Assembly (NCBI GenBank): GCA_023458555.1
Contig: JAEWYS010000001.1
Coordinates: forward strand, 248,001-312,000
Direction of reading: 5' to 3'
DNA length: 64,000 bases
Source of the DNA: Bacteroidota bacterium
GTDB taxonomy: Bacteria; Bacteroidota; Bacteroidia; Cytophagales; Cytophagaceae
Below are positions 18,567-26,758 of the stretch, piece by piece. A model generated the notes under the pieces. The model searched no databases. It saw nothing but the letters and a program-made list of their open reading frames with translations, and was not told the origin of the DNA. Position numbers and translations under genes: made by a program. Position 1 is the stretch's first letter, and each line of letters begins with the position of its first letter.

Positions 18567-19910
18567 ATGATTAAATATAAATCTATTTTTTTTGCCTGTT
18601 CGCTTTTTCTATTGTTTGGATGTAAGCATTTTCAGACTCAGGTGCTGACGGATGAACATCAGATAGCATTGGAAGAGCCGGCAGAAAAAGGTGTTCCCGC
18701 CAATCAGTATAAAGGTGGAATGCTTTTTAACTTTAAGGAACCGATCAATAAATGGTGGGTTGCAAACACTAAGCTTGCAATGTCCAAAGTCGGTGACACG
18801 CTTAAGGTACAACTTAAGGATTGTGGACTTAAATATGAGTGCTGGGGTACTGAACTGGATGAGTTGCTTGACTTTACCAATAGCCCTGTCCTGAAAGTCA
18901 CTGCACGTTCGGAAGGTGCAACTGTGCCAACACTGGGTATCTCGCTGAAGGATATGGACGGCTTTGATACGAGTCTTGATCGTCCCAGCCAGAAGATTGA
19001 AAAGAGTGATGAGTACATTGAGTACTATTTTAACTATAATAAAAAATGGACTCATTGGGAAGGGAAAAAGCCTGTGGACCCCGCCGGCATCATCGAAATT
19101 CTCTTTTTTGTGAACCCAGGTCAGATGAATTGGACCGGAACTATCTATATTGATGACATACAGGTTATCACATTGGATGAAATGCCTTCCGAAGATGAAA
19201 TCAAACAAATGAGGAGAGCAAGAAGAGATGCACAGCGCAAAGCCGCTCAGGGAAGCACTCAGGCTCCGACTTCACCCGAACCGGTAAAAGCAGAATCAGA
19301 AGATAAGAAAGTTGAAAAAGCTGAGGAGGTCGAAGAGGTTGCTTCAAAGGCAGTTGAAGCATCGCAGAATATTGCCGATGTAACTACACCTGTAGTTGTC
19401 CAGGAGCGATCTGCACCTGCCCGTCTCTCTGAAGCATCTACTAAGTCACATAACTGGTGGAGAAGCAATGACTCAAAAATGAGCTTTGAATCAATCGATA
19501 AGGGTGCAATGAAGATAAACCTGCAAGGTATCGGACCTGCGTTTGAGTCTTTCGGATTTCGCTTCGAAACTGTGGATTTTACCAAAACTCCTGTGCTTAA
19601 GGTGAGGGCCAGATCGGAAGGAGATACTCCGGATAATCTCAGAGTTGACCTTCGTGATATTAGCGGATTTATCACAAACTCAAAGCCTAACGTTAAGGTC
19701 TTTAAAGTTGGTACGGACTTTGTTGATTATTATTATGACTTTACGGAAAAATTTTATCAAAATTATCCGAATGTTCAGATTGTCGACGCGAGTCAGATTA
19801 TCGAAGTACTCTTTTTTGTGAATCCGGGTGGAAAAGCATATACCGGATCTGTTACAATTGACGAAATTGAAGCAATAAGCATTGAAGATTACAAAAAGGT
19901 AAAAAAGTAA
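18567..19910 (+). CDS. Lipoprotein with two copies of a novel ~145-residue module
   Basis: I start at the ATG at 18567, giving 447 residues with lipobox LLFGCKHF. Module one (about residues 45-195) and module two (about 295-445) share KWW/NWW, TPVLKVRARSEG, D(L/M)RD, YYY-D/NF and EVLFFVNPG followed by IDEIEAI-type ends. The modules are joined by a charged, alanine/glutamate-rich linker (AQRKAAQGSTQAPTSPEP). The module looks like a beta sandwich of the galactose-binding or CBM type, but I do not recognise a named family. A third copy forms the next gene. The protein is probably exposed on the outer membrane. Confidence 0.6.
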   Translation: MIKYKSIFFACSLFLLFGCKHFQTQVLTDEHQIALEEPAEKGVPANQYKGGMLFNFKEPINKWWVANTKLAMSKVGDTLKVQLKDCGLKYECWGTELDELLDFTNSPVLKVTARSEGATVPTLGISLKDMDGFDTSLDRPSQKIEKSDEYIEYYFNYNKKWTHWEGKKPVDPAGIIEILFFVNPGQMNWTGTIYIDDIQVITLDEMPSEDEIKQMRRARRDAQRKAAQGSTQAPTSPEPVKAESEDKKVEKAEEVEEVASKAVEASQNIADVTTPVVVQERSAPARLSEASTKSHNWWRSNDSKMSFESIDKGAMKINLQGIGPAFESFGFRFETVDFTKTPVLKVRARSEGDTPDNLRVDLRDISGFITNSKPNVKVFKVGTDFVDYYYDFTEKFYQNYPNVQIVDASQIIEVLFFVNPGGKAYTGSVTIDEIEAISIEDYKKVKK

Positions 19911-19942
19911 AAGTTGTTGTTAACTAAATTTGAATTATTTGT

Positions 19943-20557
19943 ATGTTAAAACTTGGAACCCTTTCAGCTCTATTTTTATCTCTTTTTATCGGTAATGATA
20001 ATCTGAGTACTATTGAAAATTATCTCGCTTCTCCTTCCACAACAGAAGCCGCAAAAGCTGTTGCAGGAGAGGTTATTGATGACTTTTCTGATGAAGCAAA
20101 GATTTATAACTGGTGGGATAGCAGTTCTGATAACTGGACCAGAAAATGGGACAGAGAAAAAGAAATCCTGATCGTAACCTGCAAAAACGTTGGTAAGGAT
20201 TTCGATACTTTTGGTAAGCAGTTCGATCCGATTGATTTTACAGCTACGCCTGCTTTGAAAGTACGTATGAAATATGAGGGAGAGACCGCTCCAAAGGTAC
20301 GTATAGATATAAAAGACTATGATGGAAAAGTTACCAATGCGAAGCCTATAATCAAAACTCTTGCTGCCGGTGATTTTAAGGATTATTATTACAATTTTAG
20401 CGGAAGATTTAATCAGAGCTGGCCGGATGCTGATGCCGTTGATGCTGTAGAGATTGTTGAGTTACTTGTCTTTATCAATCCTGGAGCAGCTGATTTCAGC
20501 GGTACTTTGTATCTGGATAGCATTGAGGCTATTCCTGCATCTGAGTGTAAAGAGTAA
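19943..20557 (+). CDS. Secreted single-module protein, third copy of the same domain
   Basis: This 204-residue protein starts with a hydrophobic segment (KLGTLSALFLSLFIG) acting as a signal peptide, without a lipobox cysteine. Residues about 45-200 form one module homologous to the two in the gene upstream: NWWDSSSDNW, TPALKVRMKYEGE, IKDYDGKVTNAKPI, DYYYNFSGRF, ELLVFINPGAADFSG and LDSIEAI. It lies 32 bp after the lipoprotein gene and is the last gene of the operon before a strong terminator. It may be a soluble periplasmic or released partner of the lipoprotein. Function unknown. Confidence 0.6.
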   Translation: MLKLGTLSALFLSLFIGNDNLSTIENYLASPSTTEAAKAVAGEVIDDFSDEAKIYNWWDSSSDNWTRKWDREKEILIVTCKNVGKDFDTFGKQFDPIDFTATPALKVRMKYEGETAPKVRIDIKDYDGKVTNAKPIIKTLAAGDFKDYYYNFSGRFNQSWPDADAVDAVEIVELLVFINPGAADFSGTLYLDSIEAIPASECKE

Positions 20558-20577
20558 TCTAACCATTGAATTAATAT

Positions 20578-20605
20578 AAAAGGAGCCGGAAGGCTCCTTT
20601 TTTGT
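20578..20605 (+). terminator. Intrinsic terminator of the barrel/jelly-roll operon
   Basis: The stem AAAGGAGCC / GGCTCCTTT with loop GGAA is followed by a T-run. It sits about 20 bp after the stop at 20557. Confidence 0.92.
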
Positions 20606-20678
20606 TCTGTCTCATTTACTTGGAGGGAACATCCGTTTGGAATATTAGTTTATTTATTCTGATAAAAATACTTTTACT

Positions 20679-22043
20679 ATGGCACTGAAGAGCATCAATC
20701 CTGTCAATGGACAGTTGCTAAAGGAATATAATGAGTATTCATCTGAAATCATAACAAGGCGTATTGCGGCAGCACAGGTTTGTTATGAAAAATGGAGAGA
20801 AACACCTTTTTCATATCGGGCAAAGTTACTACAACGGTGTGCCGAGCAGCTTGTAAATTCGCGTCATGAATATGCCAGATTGATTTCCATGGAAATGGGT
20901 AAGCCAATAAATGAATCCATTGCTGAAATTGAGAAATGTGCATGGGTTTGTCAGTATTATGCTGAGAATGGTGCTGCGTTTTTGAAAAAACAGCTGGTAG
21001 AAACAGATGCGACCCATAGCTATATTCATTATGAGCCGCTGGGAGTCATATTGGCAATTATGCCTTGGAATTTTCCTTTCTGGCAGGTGTTTCGTTTTGC
21101 GGCGCCGGCGATTATGGCGGGAAATACCGTATTGCTTAAGCATGCATCCAATGTATCCGGCTGCGCTCTTGCTATAGAGGAAGTATTCCAATATGCTGAT
21201 GCTCCTGCAGGCCTGTTTACTACCTTACTTGTTGCATCTGACAATGTCGCAGAAGTTATAGAGCATTCTGATGTTAAGGCGATCACTCTCACGGGAAGTG
21301 AAAAAGCGGGAGCGGCAGTGGCGGCACAGGCCGGAAAAATGATAAAAAAAACAGTTATGGAGCTCGGTGGTAGTGACCCCTTTGTCGTTCTCGAAGATGC
21401 TGATTTAAAGAAGGCTGCTGAGACAGCAGTAAAAGCCAGGTTTATAAATAATGGACAAAGCTGTATTGCGGCGAAACGATTTATTATTCATAAAACAATA
21501 GTGAAAGAGTTCATACGGCTTGTTGAGGATGAGGTTAATAAGCTGGTAGTCGGAGATCCGTTGGATGATAAAACAAATCTTGGCCCAATGGCAAGAGTTG
21601 ATCTGGCTGAAACGGTATTATCCCAGATTCAAAAAAGCATTGACAACGGAGCGCATCTGCTTTTAGGCGGGACCACCGGAGATCAGGGAGATACATTTGT
21701 GAAGCCGACAATCCTTTTGAATGTAAAGAGAGGCATGCCTGTATATGACGAGGAAGTTTTTGGGCCTGTTTTGCCAATAATTGAAGCGGAGAATGAAGAG
21801 GATTGTATCCGAATAGCGAATGATACAGTATACGGGCTTGGGGCTTCTGTATGGAGCAATGATATTGAAAGGGCACAAAAAGTTGCTTCGAGAATAGAAG
21901 CTGGCTGTGTTTTTATTAATGGTTTGGTCAAATCAGATCCCAGGCTTCCTTTTGGCGGTATTAAACTGTCCGGTTATGGCCGCGAGCTTTCCGAAGTAGG
22001 GATCCGGGAATTTGTTAATATTAAAAGTATCTGGATAAAATGA
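20679..22043 (+). CDS. NAD(P)-dependent aldehyde dehydrogenase, succinate-semialdehyde type
   Basis: This 454-residue member of the ALDH superfamily oxidises an aldehyde to a carboxylate. The general base glutamate is E228 (MELGGSDPF) and the nucleophile is C262 (NNGQSCIAAKRF). The cofactor-binding loop PWNFPFWQVFR and the late motif PFGGIKLSGYGRE are present. The overall reading matches succinate-semialdehyde dehydrogenases of the short GabD/YneI type, though the natural substrate is not proven by sequence. No gabT or other pathway gene adjoins it. It converges on the next gene with only 16 bp between stops. Confidence 0.88.
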   Translation: MALKSINPVNGQLLKEYNEYSSEIITRRIAAAQVCYEKWRETPFSYRAKLLQRCAEQLVNSRHEYARLISMEMGKPINESIAEIEKCAWVCQYYAENGAAFLKKQLVETDATHSYIHYEPLGVILAIMPWNFPFWQVFRFAAPAIMAGNTVLLKHASNVSGCALAIEEVFQYADAPAGLFTTLLVASDNVAEVIEHSDVKAITLTGSEKAGAAVAAQAGKMIKKTVMELGGSDPFVVLEDADLKKAAETAVKARFINNGQSCIAAKRFIIHKTIVKEFIRLVEDEVNKLVVGDPLDDKTNLGPMARVDLAETVLSQIQKSIDNGAHLLLGGTTGDQGDTFVKPTILLNVKRGMPVYDEEVFGPVLPIIEAENEEDCIRIANDTVYGLGASVWSNDIERAQKVASRIEAGCVFINGLVKSDPRLPFGGIKLSGYGRELSEVGIREFVNIKSIWIK

Positions 22044-22059
22044 TACATTTCTGAATCTG

Positions 22060-24270
22060 TTATCGCCTGACCTGAAACCAGCCATTGAATGTGAGATCGT
22101 TTCTTTCATTATGCATCAGACTGTAATAATAGATGCCATCAGGGAGTTCTGTCGGAGTCCACTGGTTATCATAATTATCCTTATAATATACTTTGGCGCC
22201 CCAACGATTGTATACTTCCAGTGAATATTTCTGGCTGTGTAATCCTTCTATAAAAAAGATATCATTAATGCCATCTCCATTAGGTGTTATGAGATTAAAA
22301 AGTCTGATAAACGGGGAGCAGTCTAGTGTTCGTTCAGCGGAGTTCTGACAATTGTTGCTGTCTGTCACAGTGACCTGATAGGTTTCATTGACAGCAACCA
22401 TAGTATGTAGGGAGCTGTCGCCATTTGCCCAGCGAATAGAGGGGTAATTGTCGGTATATATATCAATTATTTCTCTGGTACACAGGTTTTCGTCTGTGTC
22501 ATGAAAATATATCTGAGGCTGGGGAAGAGGATGAAAGTATACTTGCAGCTGGTCTTCATGACTACAGCCGCTTGTCCTGCTGATAACCCTTAAGGAGTAT
22601 TGACCGGCCTTTTCCGCTTTTATTTCTTGTTCGCGCTCCCCGGAACTCCAGTAATAATCATAATTTCCGGGAGGTCCGGACAAAATAACCGTATGCAGAG
22701 AACAGACGGTAATATTTCCGCCCAAATCGAATTGCGGAGTTTCCTGGTATTTTATCTCTACGCTGTCCGTTGCAGAACAGGTATCATTGGTTACAGTGAC
22801 AATATAGAGTCCGGCGGAATCGGCCGTTATATATTGCTTATTTGCTCCTGTATTCCAAAGGTATGTATCATTGTCTGGTCCGGCATCCAGTGTAACTGAT
22901 TCTCCCGGGCAGACATACTGTTCCGGCCCCAGATTGAGATGATTATATGATGTGTAGTAGCCAAATCGAAAAGTCTGATAACCATCTTCTGTAATAAGCC
23001 CCAGCTGAAAGTTCGATTTTGTATTGCTTATCCTGTTTACTTTACTGACGGGAACAACTGACAGAGAAGGTATATAAACCAGGGTTTTGAGATCATCGGA
23101 GCCTTCTACAGCCTGAAAATCTTCTCCGCGGATGATGCCGGCCTGACCATTTAATAAAAAGCTGTCTTCAGATCCTGAGCGGGCTATGAGTATAATTCCG
23201 AATGTTTCAAGGGTATTTCTGGTGAAGATCAGGGATCTGGATCCGTTACAGGCAATATCAGGCAGAATAGCGGCTGCCATTTCATTGTTCATTGAGGCTA
23301 CGTGCCAGACATATACTGGATGTGTGCTTTGTATCAATTTTCCGGTTTCACTCATGGGTATCATGTATGTCTCCCCTTCATCCAATAGTATAAAAGATGT
23401 TGAATTGTTTCCGATTATGATCTCAGTATTATCTTCTGTAGCAATAATATAGGTTTCCTGCAATGATGCTTCTGGTATGACAGGTATCAGATATTTTGTA
23501 CCAATGAAATCAACCGGAACAATCTGGTCACCGAGCAAATCAAATGAAAGAGATTCTACAACGGAATCGTCACAGACTGTTACGGCAATCGGCTTATCTG
23601 ATTTGATTAGCGAGCCGGAAGGATGGTCCGCTCCGTTTCGCTTCAAAGCCCTGCAGGCATAGGTTTCTCCCTGATGCAGAATGAGTGAAAAAGGGATTCC
23701 TTTAGGATGGCCCAGGAGATCCTGAGTAGGGGTAATAGAAACCGCAGTGTTGTTTTGTGTGGCAACTATGGTAAAACTGCTGTATGCATCGGATAAGTAG
23801 GTATGTTCATTGGGTCTGGAAATCTGAAACGGAGTATAAAATTTATGGCCAAGGGCATTCTTTCCTTTTAGAACAAAAACATCAGAATTTACATTTACAT
23901 TATCATCTTCAGAATAACCAAGTACTTCATAGGAAGCTGTAATGTATGAATTGGATTTAATGAAGATACCTTTATTGCCTACAACGTTGTAAGGGAAGTT
24001 AATGAGCTGCTCTGACAGCCTTGAAAGATCAACAGATATTGAATTGTAGGCATCGATTGTACGGACTATGGTTCGGAAACTATTATTTGCCGGAACAGAA
24101 ATCTGTATGCTGGCAGGCTGATCATATGCAGACAATTGCAAAATAACGGGCAGGTGTCCGTGCTGGTTGCTTATATATGGTGCTGAAAACCAAAACTCTG
24201 TATCTGTCTGTCCAATGGTGCGAATAGAAATACACAAAAGGATTATCAGACTGAAAACGTATTTTTCCAT
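22060..24270 (-). CDS. T9SS type B surface protein with IgGFc-binding-like N-terminal domain
   Basis: The 736-residue product has a signal peptide (MEKYVFSLIILLCISIRTIGQ). Residues about 22-410 resemble the IgGFc-binding N-terminal region: TEFWFSAPYI, YAACR-like turns, repeated SDKPIAVTVCDDS and STHPVYVWHVAS elements. Two Ig-like repeats follow, each with a CPGESVTLDAG or CSLHTVILSGP opening and a YLWNTG or YYWSSG core. The last 85 residues are a type B sorting domain (NLITPNGDGINDIFF, YNRWGAKVYY, LPDGIYYY). It is therefore exported by T9SS and likely adhesive; the ligand is unknown. Confidence 0.8.
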   Translation of the reverse strand: MEKYVFSLIILLCISIRTIGQTDTEFWFSAPYISNQHGHLPVILQLSAYDQPASIQISVPANNSFRTIVRTIDAYNSISVDLSRLSEQLINFPYNVVGNKGIFIKSNSYITASYEVLGYSEDDNVNVNSDVFVLKGKNALGHKFYTPFQISRPNEHTYLSDAYSSFTIVATQNNTAVSITPTQDLLGHPKGIPFSLILHQGETYACRALKRNGADHPSGSLIKSDKPIAVTVCDDSVVESLSFDLLGDQIVPVDFIGTKYLIPVIPEASLQETYIIATEDNTEIIIGNNSTSFILLDEGETYMIPMSETGKLIQSTHPVYVWHVASMNNEMAAAILPDIACNGSRSLIFTRNTLETFGIILIARSGSEDSFLLNGQAGIIRGEDFQAVEGSDDLKTLVYIPSLSVVPVSKVNRISNTKSNFQLGLITEDGYQTFRFGYYTSYNHLNLGPEQYVCPGESVTLDAGPDNDTYLWNTGANKQYITADSAGLYIVTVTNDTCSATDSVEIKYQETPQFDLGGNITVCSLHTVILSGPPGNYDYYWSSGEREQEIKAEKAGQYSLRVISRTSGCSHEDQLQVYFHPLPQPQIYFHDTDENLCTREIIDIYTDNYPSIRWANGDSSLHTMVAVNETYQVTVTDSNNCQNSAERTLDCSPFIRLFNLITPNGDGINDIFFIEGLHSQKYSLEVYNRWGAKVYYKDNYDNQWTPTELPDGIYYYSLMHNERNDLTFNGWFQVRR

Positions 24271-24389
24271 TAATCTAATTTAGGAAAGAGTGCCGGTTTG
24301 TCAATGTTTTTCTTATGAAAAAAAAGTATACCTGATGAATATTATGAACTGTGTTTATTAGGTATATTTACGGATGTGATCATCCATAT

Positions 24390-24986
24390 ATGTCAGTATA
24401 TTATAAAGTAAAAGCTGTAGAAAAAGTATTTTCTCTGTTAGAGAAAGATATTGAACAATTCAAAGAGAAGACAGGCCTGGGTTGTTTAAAAGGATGTGGT
24501 GAATGTTGTAAAAAGCCCGATATCGAGGCTTCCGTCCTTGAGTTTCTGCCATATGCCTATTATCTGCACAAAAATAATCAAGCCTTTAATATTTTAGATA
24601 AGCTTGAAGAATATGCTGAAGCGAATTCTGTTTGCTTTATGTTTTCTCCTTTTACAACCGGACAGAATGCCGGTTTTTGCTCACAATACCAGTATCGGGG
24701 ACTGATTTGCCGTTTGTTTGGTTTTAGTGCGTATCTGAATAAATATGGAATTCCGCAACTTTCTACATGTCGGTTAATTAAGGAAAGCAGCCCGGATGCT
24801 GTTCAGAAAGCAGGGGATATGATTGAAAAAGGGGATAAAGTACCGGTTATGAGAAACTATTACTTTGCTCTGATGGCTATAGACCCTGCGCTGACTGAAA
24901 AGCGTTATCCGATAAACCAGGCTATTGTAAAGGCATTGCAGGAAGTATGTTTTTATTATTCATACAGAGGCAAAAGATCTTCCTGA
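24390..24986 (+). CDS. YkgJ-family cysteine cluster protein
   Basis: I start at the ATG at 24390 (198 residues). The upstream GTG extension is less likely because it adds only 13 residues lacking family character. The cysteine cluster CLKGCGECCKKPD near residue 33 and later FCSQYQYRGLICRLFG are the hallmark of the YkgJ/Fe-S or zinc chelating family. Members bind a metal or iron-sulfur cluster; the biological role is not established. It stands alone before a long inverted-repeat terminator. Confidence 0.85.
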   Translation: MSVYYKVKAVEKVFSLLEKDIEQFKEKTGLGCLKGCGECCKKPDIEASVLEFLPYAYYLHKNNQAFNILDKLEEYAEANSVCFMFSPFTTGQNAGFCSQYQYRGLICRLFGFSAYLNKYGIPQLSTCRLIKESSPDAVQKAGDMIEKGDKVPVMRNYYFALMAIDPALTEKRYPINQAIVKALQEVCFYYSYRGKRSS

Positions 24987-25037
24987 TTCTGGCTTCTTGG
25001 AAAGACAAGAAAAAATAGCATTTAACCTGTAAGGACT

Positions 25038-25083
25038 AATGCCTGACAGCTAGCGGGACGGCGTGAGCTGTCAGGCATTTTTG
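25038..25083. terminator. Long bidirectional terminator between convergent genes
   Basis: The inverted repeat AATGCCTGACAGCT / AGCTGTCAGGCATT gives a stem of about 14 bp with a GC-rich loop and a T-run. It lies between the convergent YkgJ and response-regulator genes. Confidence 0.9.
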
Positions 25084-25094
25084 GCAGAAGCTTT

Positions 25095-26246
25095 TTATGC
25101 GTATGTCTGCACGTCTTTTAATGTGATGTTCTTATCACTCAGGATTATCAGACGTTCGACCACGTTTTTTAGCTCCCTGATATTTCCCGGCCAGTTTAAT
25201 GTCTGCAGATATTGAACTGCTTCCGGTTCTATGCTTTTAGGGGGGGAGCCGTATTCATTGGCGATCAGATGAATAAAGTGATTGACAAGCATTGGAATAT
25301 CTTCAGCTCTGTCTTTTAAGGAAGGAACCTGAATAAGAATCACACCTATCCGGTGAAACAGGTCTTCACGAAAAGTGTTTTCCCGGATCATTTGGGATAT
25401 ATTCTTATTGGTGGCAGCTACTATCCGGACATCAACTTTAATATCTTTATCCCCGCCAACGCGGCTTATCTTGCTTTCCTGTAAAGCACGCAGAACTTTG
25501 GCCTGGGCGGAAAGGCTCATGTCACCGATTTCATCCAAAAATAAGGTACCGCCGTTGGCCTGCTCAAATTTCCCGATACGCTGTTTCACAGCAGAGGTGA
25601 AAGCTCCTTTTTCGTGTCCGAAAAGTTCACTCTCTATGAGTTCTGAAGGTATGGCAGCACAGTTTACTTCTACAAACGGACCGGAAGCGCGATTACTCTT
25701 CTCATGCAGCCATTTGGCCACTAGTTCTTTGCCTGTTCCGTTGGGGCCTGTGATAAAGACCCGTGCTTCTGTAGGAGCAACTTTTTCTATTGTTTTCTTA
25801 ACTTCAGAGATGGCTGGAGAATCACCTAATATTTCAAATGTTTTAGAAATCTTTTTTTTCAGAACCTTTGTTTCGGTCACCAGATTCGATTTGTCAAGGG
25901 CATTTCTGACTGTTAACAACAATCTGTTCAGATCAGGAGGCTTGGAAATAAAATCAAAGGCACCTTTTTTGGTAGCATCGACTGCCGTTTCTATACTTCC
26001 GTGAGCTGAAATCATGATTACCTGAAGATCTTTTTCCAAGGCTAAAATCTTGTCTAAGACTTCAATGCCGTCCATTTTGGGCATTTTTATGTCACACAGA
26101 ACAAGGTCAAAATCTTCTTTAGACAGTTTATCCAAGCCCTCTTCGCCGTCTTTTGCTTCCTCTACCTGATATTTTTCATATTCCAGAATCTCTTTAAGTG
26201 TAGTGCGGATGCTTTTTTCATCATCAATAATCAGGATCTTAGCCAT
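25095..26246 (-). CDS. Sigma-54 activator-type response regulator lacking a DNA-binding domain
   Basis: This NtrC-family protein of 383 residues has an N-terminal receiver with D8, D9, the phosphoacceptor D52 (LVLCDIKMPKMDG) and K102, followed by an AAA+ sigma-54 interaction domain. Walker A is GPNGTGKE (167-174), the sigma-54 contact loop GAFTSA lies at 214-219, Walker B is GGTLFLDEIGDM, and the sensor region has REDLFHRIGVILIQVPSL. The chain stops after WPGNIRELKNVVERL and a short tail, so the usual Fis-type helix-turn-helix is absent. A terminator lies 12 bp after the stop, leaving no room for a shifted HTH. It would have to act on sigma-54 RNA polymerase without specific DNA binding of its own. 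No histidine kinase adjoins it. Confidence 0.92.
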   Translation of the reverse strand: MAKILIIDDEKSIRTTLKEILEYEKYQVEEAKDGEEGLDKLSKEDFDLVLCDIKMPKMDGIEVLDKILALEKDLQVIMISAHGSIETAVDATKKGAFDFISKPPDLNRLLLTVRNALDKSNLVTETKVLKKKISKTFEILGDSPAISEVKKTIEKVAPTEARVFITGPNGTGKELVAKWLHEKSNRASGPFVEVNCAAIPSELIESELFGHEKGAFTSAVKQRIGKFEQANGGTLFLDEIGDMSLSAQAKVLRALQESKISRVGGDKDIKVDVRIVAATNKNISQMIRENTFREDLFHRIGVILIQVPSLKDRAEDIPMLVNHFIHLIANEYGSPPKSIEPEAVQYLQTLNWPGNIRELKNVVERLIILSDKNITLKDVQTYA

Positions 26247-26282
26247 AAGTAAATAGTTATAGTCAAGTAATAGGTAATACTA

Positions 26283-26676
26283 AAAATGCAAGCCTGTAAG
26301 CCGGGTTCTGTCGAGTCTTATCATTTATCTGGGATTGTTGTTGCCAATAATCTCTAACGACCTACCCTCCCCGATAATCATTCCGGAGAATGATATCCGG
26401 AGCGAGCAGCTCCGGCTTTTAAAAAGGATCGGGGTTTATTTGGTCTTTCAACCCGTAAGGTTTACCCTGCCTGTGATATCACTATCACAGCGGTGGGCTC
26501 TTACTCCACCATTTCACCCTTACCCCGAAAGATCGGGGCGGTATAATTTCTGTGGTACTTTCTGTATTCTGCCCGTCACCAGGCAGAACCCTTCCTGTTA
26601 GGAAGTACGGTGCTCTGTGTTGCCCGGACTTTCCTCCCTGATTTTTTTACAATCAGAGCGATAAGACAGCTTGCAT
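26283..26676 (-). ncRNA. rnpB: RNase P RNA, bacterial type A
   Basis: This is the catalytic RNA that removes 5' leaders from pre-tRNAs. Read on the minus strand, the 5' end GCAAGC pairs with GCTTGC at the 3' end to form P1. The conserved GAGGAAAGTCCGGGC element (P4 5' side) follows within 50 nt. GTAAGGGTGAAA, GAGTAAGAGCCCACC and AGGGTAAACC occur in the expected order, then GACCAAATA and GAGGGTAGGTCGTTAGAG. GACAGAACCCGGCTTACAG forms the conserved 3' end. The total length of about 394 nt suits this class. Ends are set by P1 pairing and are good to a few bases. Confidence 0.96.
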
Positions 26677-26758
26677 TTTCACTATTACCCGGTATTCAAA
26701 CGCCGTTTTTACATTCCGGGTTTCTGCCGGAACAGAATTATAAATTTAGCATTCAAAT

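Noticed and set aside
18609..19208. 199-codon ORF antisense to the two-module lipoprotein
   Set aside because: Residue composition is unlike a protein and the plus-strand gene is clearly coding.
25038..25095. Frameshifted HTH domain downstream of the response regulator
   Set aside because: A hairpin terminator fills this space and no HTH-like residues occur in any frame.
25375..26004. 209-codon ORF opposite the response regulator
   Set aside because: It lies wholly inside the AAA+ coding region on the other strand; codon composition is that of a shadow.
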